Assembly (NCBI RefSeq): GCF_025398175.1
Contig: NZ_CP099734.1
Location: 2,046,001-2,110,000 of the forward strand
Source: Photobacterium sp. TY1-4
Lineage (GTDB): Bacteria > Pseudomonadota > Gammaproteobacteria > Enterobacterales > Vibrionaceae
Length of the DNA: 64,000 bases
Direction of reading: 5' to 3'
Shown: one piece after another, positions 8,866 to 16,736 of the stretch
How positions within the stretch are numbered: the stretch's first letter is position 1
Layout of the letters: each line of letters begins with the position of its first letter
The notes under the pieces: generated by a model
Databases searched by the model: none
The model's input: only the letters and a program-made list of their open reading frames with translations
What the model was told of the DNA's origin: nothing
Made by a program: the position numbers and the translations under genes

Positions 8866-8938
8866 AAAAAAAAGCCTGGCTCCACCTCACCCGTGCCACC
8901 AGATGTCACACGGTGAGCATCGGGCGCCGGAACCAGGC
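8866..8938 (-). terminator. Long two-part hairpin with T-run after xsc
   Basis: Arms 8874-8883 and 8929-8938 pair with one mismatch, and an inner pair (CTCACCCGTG with CACGGTGAG) extends the stem. On the minus strand the stem is followed by eight T. It lies between xsc and the YeiH gene, so it either ends the xsc transcript or attenuates read-through into yeiH-FRG. Confidence 0.75.
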
Positions 8939-8955
8939 CAAAAGGTCACCAAGGA

Positions 8956-10767
8956 TCAAACATAGTCTTTGTATTTATCCAGGTAACGGACCGGCTTGGA
9001 GAGTGCGTCGCGGCGGAACGGGTCACCCAGCTCCTGCGTACACATGATCTCAATCACCGTGGTTTTCCCTTCGTTCATCTGCATATCAATCGCTTTTTGC
9101 AGCGTCGGGCCGACATCTTCCAGACGGTCAACCGTGATCCCTTCCGCGCCCATCGCCCGGGCAATTTCGGCAAAGCTCTGGTTATCCAGCTCACCGGCCA
9201 CGAAACGGCGGTTGTAGAAGTCAACCTGGTTCTTCTTCTCCGCGCCCCACTGGCGGTTGTGGAACACCACCGCAGTCACCGGAATGTTATGACGAACACA
9301 GGTCATGGTTTCCATCAGGCTCATACCCCAGGCACCGTCACCGGCATAGGAAATCGCCGGGCGATGCGGTGCCGCGGCCTTGGCGCCGATAATCGTCGGG
9401 AAGGCATAACCACAGTTGCCAAAGCTCATCGCCGCAAAGAAGCTGCGTGGTTTTTCAAACCGCAGGTAGCTGTTGGCGATCGAGTTAATGTTGCCGATAT
9501 CGGTCGAGACCATGACATCATCCGGCATCGCTTTCTCCAACTCGCGCAGCACCTGACGTGGATGCAGGTATTCGCCGCCGGAAAAAGGTTTTTCCTGGGC
9601 ATTTTTATCAATCATGTCGAGGCTGAACTGGTCACGTTCGTGGGTCCACTCATCCAGCTCTTTCTCCCAGATCTCTTTCTCAGCCTGAACCTTGGTAAAG
9701 CGCTCATCTTTGGTCGCATCACAGGCCAGCGTGCGGCCTGCAAGACGCTCACTCAGCGCTACCGCAGCCGCCTTGGCGTCACCGCAGATCCCGACCGAGA
9801 TTTTCTTCACCAGACCCAGCATCTTATGGTCGGCATCAATCTGGATGATCTTGGCGTCCTTCGGCCAGTAATCCATCCCGTGCTGCGGCAACGTGCCGAA
9901 TGGCCCCAGGCGTGAACCCAGCGCAATCACCACATCGGCCTGGGAGATCAGCTTCATCGCCGCTTTCGAGCCCTGGTAGCCCAGCGGACCACACCACAAC
10001 GGGTGGCTGGCCGGGAAAGAGTCATTGTGCAGGTAGCTATTGACCACCGGTGCGCCCAGACGCTCCGCCAGTGCCTTACACGCTTCGACCGCATCACCCA
10101 TCACCACGCCGCCACCGGAAATAATCACCGGGAACTTCGCCTCGGCCAGCAAATCAGCAGCATCATTCAGGCTCTGCTCGCCACCGGGACCGCGATCCAG
10201 ACGCGCCGGTTTTGGAATTTCACAAGTCACTTCACCGTAGAAATAATCACGTGGAATATTGAGCTGGGTCGGCCCCATCTCGCTCATCGCACGGTCAAAG
10301 CAGCGGCCTGTGTATTCCGCCATCCGGCCCGGATGAGTCACATGCCCCTGATACTTGGTGAACTCCTGGAACATCGGCAACTGGTTACATTCCTGGAACC
10401 CGCCCAGCCCCATGGTATTGGTCCCGGTTTCCGGGGTCACAATCACCACCGGGCTGTGTGCCCAGTACGCCGCCGCAATCGCGGTGACACAGTTACTGAT
10501 CCCCGGTCCATTTTGTCCAATCACCACCCCGTGGTTCCCGGATACCCGGGAGTAACCGTCTGCCATGTGCGCAGCACCCTGCTCATGGACCACCGGGATC
10601 AGGCGAATGCCGGCCGGGGCAAAAATATCCATCGCATCCATAAATGCAGAGCCCATAATGCCGAACATATCCGTCACGCCATTGGCCACCATGGTTTCGA
10701 CAAACGCTTCTGACGGCGTCATCTTGGTCGGGCCGGTTACCACGCTACGTGCTTCTTGCTCACTCAT
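8956..10767 (-). CDS. xsc: Sulfoacetaldehyde acetyltransferase
   Basis: A 603-residue thiamine-diphosphate enzyme with the three-domain acetolactate-synthase layout. The N-terminal pyrimidine-binding part contains HEQGAAHMADGYSRVSG with the likely catalytic Glu at residue 62, a central domain follows, and the C-terminal diphosphate-binding GDGAWGMSLMETMTCVRHN lies near residue 460. Xsc converts sulfoacetaldehyde plus phosphate to acetyl phosphate and sulfite, the desulfonating step of taurine and isethionate use. Length and segments such as FQECNQLPMFQEFTKYQGH and QVDFYNRRFVAGEL fit Xsc rather than acetolactate synthase. The ATG at 10767 follows GGAGAAAGGAT. It diverges from the CobS/CobT-like pair, and pta, which uses its product, lies 4 kb away. 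Confidence 0.93.
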   Translation of the reverse strand: MSEQEARSVVTGPTKMTPSEAFVETMVANGVTDMFGIMGSAFMDAMDIFAPAGIRLIPVVHEQGAAHMADGYSRVSGNHGVVIGQNGPGISNCVTAIAAAYWAHSPVVIVTPETGTNTMGLGGFQECNQLPMFQEFTKYQGHVTHPGRMAEYTGRCFDRAMSEMGPTQLNIPRDYFYGEVTCEIPKPARLDRGPGGEQSLNDAADLLAEAKFPVIISGGGVVMGDAVEACKALAERLGAPVVNSYLHNDSFPASHPLWCGPLGYQGSKAAMKLISQADVVIALGSRLGPFGTLPQHGMDYWPKDAKIIQIDADHKMLGLVKKISVGICGDAKAAAVALSERLAGRTLACDATKDERFTKVQAEKEIWEKELDEWTHERDQFSLDMIDKNAQEKPFSGGEYLHPRQVLRELEKAMPDDVMVSTDIGNINSIANSYLRFEKPRSFFAAMSFGNCGYAFPTIIGAKAAAPHRPAISYAGDGAWGMSLMETMTCVRHNIPVTAVVFHNRQWGAEKKNQVDFYNRRFVAGELDNQSFAEIARAMGAEGITVDRLEDVGPTLQKAIDMQMNEGKTTVIEIMCTQELGDPFRRDALSKPVRYLDKYKDYV

Positions 10768-11052
10768 ATCCTTTCTCCTTGATGATGGGACACTGAATCC
10801 TTTAAAAAGTGGAACCAAACGTCTCGTTATTGAAATTACAACTTTAAGCTAGACGGTGGTTTTTTAATCGTCAATAAAATTTAATTAATTGATATGAAAT
10901 ATTCCGAAAAACGATACTCGTTCGGCATTTTTGAAGATTGTACGTTTTGATTTGCGGATCACTCGTTAACAATGACAGTCAGGTTTTTGTCCGAATCGCG
11001 ATCCGGAGCCTGATCCGGTACAGCAGCGAACGACAGTAAAAGGGAGCAGATC
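10768..11052. promoter_or_regulatory. Divergent promoter region between xsc and the cobS-like gene
   Basis: A 285-base AT-rich region between divergent starts. It contains TATTCCGAAA at 10900-10909, matching the pattern TATTCCRAAA also seen at 15705-15714 before pta/iclR and approximately at 6667-6679 upstream of tauX. A shared element suggests a common regulator, plausibly the cluster's IclR protein. No gene is seen here. Confidence 0.45.
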
Positions 11053-12036
11053 ATGATGGAAATGGCAGCGAACCAGCCAGATATTGAAGTGTCCGTACGC
11101 GAGGTGTTCGGAATAGACAGCGATCTCCGGGTCCCCGCTTTTTCGGCCCGTGACGATCATGTACCGGAGATTGATCCCGCGTATCGGTTCAATCCAGAAG
11201 TGACCCTGGCAATCCTGGCTGGGTTTGCCCAGGATCGCCGAACCCTGATCCAGGGCATGCACGGCACCGGCAAATCCACCCATATCGAACAGGTTGCCGC
11301 CCGGCTGAACTGGCCCTGCGTTCGGGTCAACCTGGACGGCCACCTCAGCCGGCTTGATTTAGTCGGGAAAGATACGATTACGCTGCGCAACGGCCAGCAA
11401 GTGACCGAATTCCAGGAAGGGATCATTCCCTGGTCACTGCAGCGTCCGGTCGCCCTGATCTTCGATGAATATGATGCCGGACGGCCGGATGTGATGTTTG
11501 TGATCCAACGGATCCTGGAGCGGGACGGCAAATTTACCCTGCTGGATCAGAACCGGGTGATCCAGCCCCACCCGGCCTTCCGCTTATTTGCCACCGCCAA
11601 CACCGTCGGGCTGGGCAACCTGTCCGGGTTATATCACGGTACCCAGGTACTCAATCATGCGCAAATCGACCGCTGGAATATCGTCGCGAGCCTGAACTAC
11701 CTCCCGGCCGAAGAAGAACTGGCCATCGTGCTGGCCCGGGTGCCGGAAAAAAACAGTGAGTCCGGCCGCGCGCTGCTGCGGAAAATGATTGCGGTGGCAG
11801 AGCTGACCCGAAACGGCTTTGCCGCCGGGGATATCTCAACCCTGATGTCGCCGCGCACCGTGATCACCTGGGCAGAAAACTGCACCATCTTCCACAATCC
11901 GGCGCTGGCCTTTCGCTTCTCGTTTCTCAACAAATGCGATGAAGCCGAGCGACCGCTGATCGCCGAATATTTCCAGCGCTGTTTTGATCAGGAGCTGGAA
12001 GAATCCTGGGCTCATCAAATGGAGATGAGTCAATGA
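11053..12036 (+). CDS. CobS/MoxR-like AAA+ ATPase
   Basis: A 327-residue AAA+ ATPase with Walker A GMHGTGKST (Lys74) and Walker B LIFDEYDAGRPD (Asp138-Glu139), then the sensor-like FATANTVGLGN and the segment LYHGTQVLNHAQIDRWNIV. The DEYDAGRPDVMFVIQRILE and LLDQNRV segments are the form seen in CobS, the ATPase subunit of aerobic cobaltochelatase, so it is closer to CobS than to general MoxR. It overlaps the CobT-like gene by four bases (ATGA), which implies coupled translation. No CobN or other corrin gene is in the window. Inference: a chaperone pair that activates or remodels another protein, possibly one of the taurine enzymes. The RBS is AGGGAG. Confidence 0.88.
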   Translation: MMEMAANQPDIEVSVREVFGIDSDLRVPAFSARDDHVPEIDPAYRFNPEVTLAILAGFAQDRRTLIQGMHGTGKSTHIEQVAARLNWPCVRVNLDGHLSRLDLVGKDTITLRNGQQVTEFQEGIIPWSLQRPVALIFDEYDAGRPDVMFVIQRILERDGKFTLLDQNRVIQPHPAFRLFATANTVGLGNLSGLYHGTQVLNHAQIDRWNIVASLNYLPAEEELAIVLARVPEKNSESGRALLRKMIAVAELTRNGFAAGDISTLMSPRTVITWAENCTIFHNPALAFRFSFLNKCDEAERPLIAEYFQRCFDQELEESWAHQMEMSQ

Positions 12037-13769
12037 AAGCGCATTCCCGCCAGCAGCAGAAAACCGTCGAGCTCTGTGCCGCCAGCGTCCGGGCCATCAG
12101 CCGACAACCGGACCTTCACTTCCGTGGTCGCCAGCTCTATCGGGGCAGCACACCGCAACCGAGTCCGGCGGTTCACCTGCGCGAGTATGACGCTGAGCGC
12201 CCGTATGCCGCCAGTCGCGGCCGGGCCGATGCGATTGCCCTGCGCCTGCGCCACTCCGATCCGCAACTGCACCAGCAACACGCGCCGACCGCGCCCATTG
12301 CCCGGCTGATTTTCGATCTGCTGGAGCAATGCCGGATTGAAGCGCAGGCACCGGCCCACCTACCGGGTGCTGGTGCCAATATGGCCGCCAATTTCGAACA
12401 CTGGGCCAGCCACTACTTCCACACCGGACTGGCGGAAAATCATATCGGCAACCTGATGCTGACTCTGATTTTAATCGCCCGCGCCCGGATCAACGCCGCG
12501 CCGGTGCCGGAATACGCCGAGACTGCCATTGAAGCGACCCGGGCCGCCATCGTGCCTGTGATTGGCCATGCGCTGGCTAAACTCAACGCCTGCCGTCACG
12601 ATCAGGCCGCTTTTGCCCGTCCGGCCCGCCAACTGGCAGAAACCATCTGCGTCATGATTGAAGCCGAACTGGCTGACCAGCAAGAAGCCGGAGACGCTGA
12701 GCAGTCGGACAACGCCCTGGCCGCATTCCCGCTGTTATTGGCCATGGAAGAAGAAGGCTCTGAAACGGAAGCCATAGCCACAGCCAAAACCGGCCGCAGC
12801 GCGACTTTTAGCAAACATCATCAGCAATATCATATTTATACCACCGAGTTTGATCAGGAAGTCGCTGCAGCGTCTCTGATCCGGCCAGCCCTGCTGACCG
12901 AAATGAGAGCACAGCTTAATCAACAGATCCACCAGCAGGGGCTCAATGTCCGCGAGCTGGCGCGTAAGCTGGCCGCAGCCCTGAATCCGCCACAACAACG
13001 CAGCTGGCTGTTCGGCCAGGAAGAAGGCCGGATCGACGGCAGACGACTGAGCCAACTCGTCAGCTCGCCGACCGAGCGGCGTCTGTTCTACCAGGATCAC
13101 CACCAGCCGACCCCGGACGCCGTGGTCAGCCTCCTGATCGACTGTTCCGGCTCGATGCGCGAGCATATTGATCAAGTTGCGATCATCGTCGATGTGATGG
13201 TCAAAGCGCTGGGAATGGCCGGGATCACCAGTGAAGTCCTGGGGTTCTCGACCGCAACCTGGAATGGTGGCCGGGCCCATCAGCAGTGGCTGAGCCGGGG
13301 ACGTCCCGCGCAGCCGGGCCGGCTCAATGAAACCTGCCACCTGATTTTCAAACCGGCCGAGCAAGGCTGGCGCCAGAGCCGAAAATCAATCGCTGCGCTG
13401 CTCAAAGCTGACTTGTTCAAAGAAGGTGTGGATGGCGAAGCCGTGGCCTGGGCTTGCCAGCGTCTGCGGCTGAGGGCGGAAGGTCAGCGGTATCTGCTAG
13501 TGATCTCGGACGGCTGTCCGATGGATACCGCCACCAACTTAACCAATGATTCTTTCTATCTGGATAATCATCTCAAAGCGGTGGTGACGCAGGAAACCCA
13601 TCGAGGCGAAATCACCATTCTCGGTCTCGGGGTCGGTTTGGATCTCAGCCCTTACTACCCGCGCAACCTGGCGATGGCAGGCGCCACCGCCGTGGATAAC
13701 CGCCTGATGAGCGAGATCGTCGAGTTGTTCACATCATCTCGGGGAAAAAACTCAGGAAGCCGGCGCTAG
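12033..13769 (+). CDS. CobT-like VWA-domain protein, partner of the CobS-like ATPase
   Basis: A 578-residue protein. The N-terminal half (1-250) is helical and poorly conserved. The middle (about 300-350) has the CobT-like IDGRRLSQLV segment, and the C-terminal von Willebrand factor A domain has a metal-ion-dependent adhesion site, LLIDCSGSM, with Asp370, Ser372 and Ser374. Segments EVLGFSTATWNGG, QPGRLNETCHLI and DGEAVAWACQRL match the CobT C-terminus. In cobaltochelatase CobST forms a AAA+/VWA chaperone acting on CobN, which is not in this window. The pair converges on tauE with only 16 bases between stops. It is likely to act on a protein client, but which one is unknown. Confidence 0.85.
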   Translation: MKAHSRQQQKTVELCAASVRAISRQPDLHFRGRQLYRGSTPQPSPAVHLREYDAERPYAASRGRADAIALRLRHSDPQLHQQHAPTAPIARLIFDLLEQCRIEAQAPAHLPGAGANMAANFEHWASHYFHTGLAENHIGNLMLTLILIARARINAAPVPEYAETAIEATRAAIVPVIGHALAKLNACRHDQAAFARPARQLAETICVMIEAELADQQEAGDAEQSDNALAAFPLLLAMEEEGSETEAIATAKTGRSATFSKHHQQYHIYTTEFDQEVAAASLIRPALLTEMRAQLNQQIHQQGLNVRELARKLAAALNPPQQRSWLFGQEEGRIDGRRLSQLVSSPTERRLFYQDHHQPTPDAVVSLLIDCSGSMREHIDQVAIIVDVMVKALGMAGITSEVLGFSTATWNGGRAHQQWLSRGRPAQPGRLNETCHLIFKPAEQGWRQSRKSIAALLKADLFKEGVDGEAVAWACQRLRLRAEGQRYLLVISDGCPMDTATNLTNDSFYLDNHLKAVVTQETHRGEITILGLGVGLDLSPYYPRNLAMAGATAVDNRLMSEIVELFTSSRGKNSGSRR

Positions 13770-13785
13770 CACCAACGGCATAAGA

Positions 13786-14544
13786 CTAAAACAGCGCCGC
13801 CAGCGCGCTCGCAATCAGGTACAGGCCAATCAGCATCAACAGCCCAAACACCATCCGCCGCATCGCTGCCGCACTGAGCGGCGGCGGAAACCGCCTGGCC
13901 AGCACGGTGCTGAACATCACCACCGGGACTGCAATCCCGGCCAGCAGCACAATATCCATGCTCAATTGGCCCTGTACGCCAATCAACAGGCTGCGGAGGG
14001 CAGACGTGAAGGCAAAACTAATCAGCAACATATTGCGAATCGTTGTCAGGTCAAACGGCTGACGATAAAACTGATAGATCAGCGGCGGCCCGGCCATGCC
14101 GAACAACCCGCCGGTCAGCCCGGAACCAAAGCCACTCACCACGAAACTCGGATGACCGGAGCGAACGGTTTTCTGCGCCGGGCGCAACAGAAAATTCACC
14201 GCACTGTAGACAATCATCCCGCCCAGCAAGCCCTGCAACAAACTGGTGGCGGATTGGCTGAGCAGCTCCAGTAACCAGACGCCGGCCCCGATGCCGGGTA
14301 ACACACCCAGCACCACGGCTGATACCGCACGCCAGTCCATCTGCTTCGCTGCGCCCGGCAGTGCCACCGCACAATTCACCAAAGTGACTAAGCTCACCAC
14401 TGCAGCAATCACCGCGACCGTCGTCAGATCCAGCGCACTGGTGGCCCCCACCACAATGATCCCCAGGCCAAAGCCGGTCACGGTCTGAAAGTATGTGCCG
14501 ACCATAATGATGGCGAGCAAAATCAATAAGGTTTCTGTGCTCAT
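13786..14544 (-). CDS. tauE: TauE/SafE-family sulfite exporter
   Basis: 252 residues with seven or eight membrane spans and the duplicated TauE/SafE (DUF81) pattern: TVTGFGLGIIVVGATSALDL near the N-terminus and SGFGSGLTGGLFGMAGPPLI in the second half. Members such as TauE of Cupriavidus are linked to sulfite export during taurine degradation. The start at 14544 is favoured by AGGAGAAGAG; an in-frame ATG at 14565 is the alternative. It follows pta by 28 bases on the same strand, giving a pta-tauE unit. Together with the YeiH protein the cluster encodes two potential exporters for the sulfite released by Xsc or the sulfate made from it. Confidence 0.85.
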   Translation of the reverse strand: MSTETLLILLAIIMVGTYFQTVTGFGLGIIVVGATSALDLTTVAVIAAVVSLVTLVNCAVALPGAAKQMDWRAVSAVVLGVLPGIGAGVWLLELLSQSATSLLQGLLGGMIVYSAVNFLLRPAQKTVRSGHPSFVVSGFGSGLTGGLFGMAGPPLIYQFYRQPFDLTTIRNMLLISFAFTSALRSLLIGVQGQLSMDIVLLAGIAVPVVMFSTVLARRFPPPLSAAAMRRMVFGLLMLIGLYLIASALAALF

Positions 14545-14572
14545 TGTTTCTCTTCTCCTGAGCATATCGGGT

Positions 14573-15649
14573 TCAACAGGGATCGCTTTGTGTCGCCGTA
14601 ACGGTTGCCAGCATTGCGGGTTTCTGGTGGGATGCTTGCTGGTGGTGGAATGCTTGTTGCTGCGCCTGAACCGCCGTCACTGCTATCACGTGGTAAATAT
14701 CCTGCTCGCTGCAACCGCGGGAGAGATCATTGGCCGGTTTAGCCAGTCCCTGCAGCAATGGGCCGATGGCAACAGCACGGCCGACACGCTCGGCGAGCTT
14801 ATAACCGATATTACCCGCCTCCAGGTTAGGGAAGATCAGCACATTGGACTGCCCTTTTACCTGAGAGTCCGGTAATTTTCGCGCTGCGATATCCTGAACA
14901 ATCGCCGCATCAAGCTGAACATCACCATCGATGGCCAGCTCAGGCTGGCGGGATTTCACCAGTGCGGAGGCCGCAACCACTTTATCCACGGCCGCATGGC
15001 GGGCACTACCGCTGGTCGAAAACGACAGCATCGCCACCCGGGGCGTTTCCATCAGCAACTGGCGGGCACTTTCGGCGGCCGAGAGGGCGATATCGGCCAG
15101 CTCCTCGGCGCTGGGCTCCACCACCAGCCCGCAATCAGAAAAGATCAGGCCACCTTTGAGATCATGAAACGGCTCGCACAACATCATCAGAAAGAAACTG
15201 GACACCAACCGGCAGTCCGGTGCCAGCCCGATCACCTGGATCGCACTGCGAACCACATTGGCGGTGGTCTGTACCGCCCCCGCCACCGAGCCGTCGGCGG
15301 CGCCATAGCGAACCAGCAGGTTGGCATAACAGAGCGGGTCCAGCACGGCTTGCTCTGCCTGCGTCCGGGTCATCCCTTTTCCGGCCCGCAGCGCGAACAG
15401 CATATCGGTCAGCGCCGGGCGTAAGGGAGACGTGGCCGGGTCGATCAGGATGCAGGACGCAATACACACGCCTTCCTCCTCTGCCCGGGCCTGGATCTGC
15501 GGCGTATTGCCGACCAGGATCACCTCGGCAATCCCGCCCTGCGCGGCTTTCACGGCGGCGCGAAGCACCCTGGCATCGTCCCCTTCGCTCAGTACGATCC
15601 GCACCGGGCGCTGCTTTGCCTGTTCAATAATACGTTCAATAGCCTTCAT
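14573..15649 (-). CDS. pta: Phosphate acetyltransferase, short form
   Basis: 358 residues, the length of stand-alone PTA_PTB-domain enzymes lacking the DRTGG and DEAD-like N-terminal parts of E. coli Pta. Recognisable stretches are RIVLSEGDDARVLRAAV, SVAGAVQTTANVVRSAIQVI, VSSFFLMML and NVLIFPNLEAGNIGYKL. It converts acetyl phosphate and CoA into acetyl-CoA, finishing the taurine to acetyl-CoA route after Xsc. It is divergent from the iclR regulator (177-base gap) and co-directional with tauE. A short Pta beside xsc is the normal arrangement in sulfonate-degrading bacteria. The last 30 residues are His/Gln-rich and look lineage-specific. Confidence 0.92.
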   Translation of the reverse strand: MKAIERIIEQAKQRPVRIVLSEGDDARVLRAAVKAAQGGIAEVILVGNTPQIQARAEEEGVCIASCILIDPATSPLRPALTDMLFALRAGKGMTRTQAEQAVLDPLCYANLLVRYGAADGSVAGAVQTTANVVRSAIQVIGLAPDCRLVSSFFLMMLCEPFHDLKGGLIFSDCGLVVEPSAEELADIALSAAESARQLLMETPRVAMLSFSTSGSARHAAVDKVVAASALVKSRQPELAIDGDVQLDAAIVQDIAARKLPDSQVKGQSNVLIFPNLEAGNIGYKLAERVGRAVAIGPLLQGLAKPANDLSRGCSEQDIYHVIAVTAVQAQQQAFHHQQASHQKPAMLATVTATQSDPC

Positions 15650-15704
15650 TTCTGCCTGCCTTGTTTGGGTCCCACCACAACAAACAACAATTAATGAGAC
15701 GTTT

Positions 15705-15810
15705 TATTCCAAATATTGATATATATTTTGAATATTAATTGTTCAGCCGATTATGGTCAACGAATATTCAAATAAACGGTATAATTGCTATTATGTATTG
15801 ATGATACATA
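15705..15810. promoter_or_regulatory. Regulatory elements between pta and iclR
   Basis: Two elements are visible. TATTCCAAAT at 15705-15714 resembles sites upstream of xsc and tauX. A perfect inverted repeat TATGTAT-TGATG-ATACATA at 15792-15810 lies 16 bases before the iclR start codon, a position suited to autoregulation. The region is strongly AT-rich in a GC-rich neighbourhood. Binding is inferred only from symmetry and position. Confidence 0.5.
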
Positions 15811-15826
15811 GGGAAATCAAAGCGAT

Positions 15827-16636
15827 ATGACGAGTACAGTGAAAGAAACAACCGATCTTGCCCCCGTGCGTATCGAGGGAGACACACCGACCCTTCGCCT
15901 GTTCTCACTGCTGGAAGCCATTGCAGAGAAGGACGAATTTTTCTCGCTGCAAAAACTGGTGGAAGAGACCGGGCTGCCGAAGCCGACCCTGCACCGGATG
16001 CTGCAACAGCTCGAAACCGCCGGAATTATTCAGCGTGACGGGGATGAACGACACTACAGCACCGGTGCCCGGCTGCGGCGTCTGGCGGAGAAGCTACTGC
16101 TGAACAGCACCACCCACAGCGCCCGGCATGCGGTGCTGGCCCAGCTGAAAGAGGAAGTCGGCGAAAGCTGCAACCTGACCGCCCTCTCCGGCGGTGAAGT
16201 GATTTATGTCGACCGGGTCGAAACCGAGGCCCCGCTGCGGTTTTATCTCCACCCCGGCTCAAGGGTGCCGGTCCACTGCTCCGCCTCCGGTAAACTGTTT
16301 CTGGCCAGTATGAGCAGCTCCCAGCGACGCCGACTGCTGAGCAATGTCGAGCTAACCCAGTACACGGAAAAAACCATCACCGATTTCGACGCGCTGGAAA
16401 CCGAGCTTGATGACGTCAAACGCACCGGCTATGCCATCGATAACGAAGAGTTCCTGCCGGGCCTGTTCTGTGTTGCCGTTCTGGTACCGGTCCCATCCGG
16501 ACGATCAAACCTGGGCATTGCGATCCAGGCACCGATCATGCGATTAAAACCCGAGCAAGCGCTGCACTTTCTACCTGCGCTACAGCGCGCGGCAGAAGCC
16601 CTGGCCAGAATTGAAGCGGAAAGCTGGCCGGAATAG
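15827..16636 (+). CDS. IclR-family transcriptional regulator
   Basis: 269 residues: an N-terminal winged helix-turn-helix (about 20-80, with LVEETGLPKPTLHRMLQQLE) and a C-terminal IclR effector-binding domain (about 95-260, with HCSASGKLFLASMS and GYAIDNEEFLPGLFCVAVLV). IclR proteins respond to small organic acids. It is divergent from pta-tauE and is the only transcription factor in the taurine cluster, in place of the MocR-type TauR or LysR regulators known elsewhere. It probably controls pta-tauE and perhaps xsc and tauX. The effector could be sulfoacetaldehyde, taurine or acetyl phosphate; none can be read from the sequence. Confidence 0.88.
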   Translation: MTSTVKETTDLAPVRIEGDTPTLRLFSLLEAIAEKDEFFSLQKLVEETGLPKPTLHRMLQQLETAGIIQRDGDERHYSTGARLRRLAEKLLLNSTTHSARHAVLAQLKEEVGESCNLTALSGGEVIYVDRVETEAPLRFYLHPGSRVPVHCSASGKLFLASMSSSQRRRLLSNVELTQYTEKTITDFDALETELDDVKRTGYAIDNEEFLPGLFCVAVLVPVPSGRSNLGIAIQAPIMRLKPEQALHFLPALQRAAEALARIEAESWPE

Positions 16637-16656
16637 CACGACCGGCAGACTTCAAC

Positions 16657-16687
16657 AAAAAAAGGCCACGCTCCGAAAGGAACGTGG
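16657..16687 (-). terminator. Intrinsic terminator of the helicase gene
   Basis: Stem CCACGCTCC/GGAACGTGG (one mismatch) with a GAAA loop; on the minus strand it is followed by seven T. It lies 50 bases after the helicase stop and 21 bases after the convergent iclR stop. Confidence 0.8.
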
Positions 16688-16736
16688 TTCAGGTGCGTGG
16701 TCCAATTGATGGGCTCACGATCATCACAGCGCTAAC

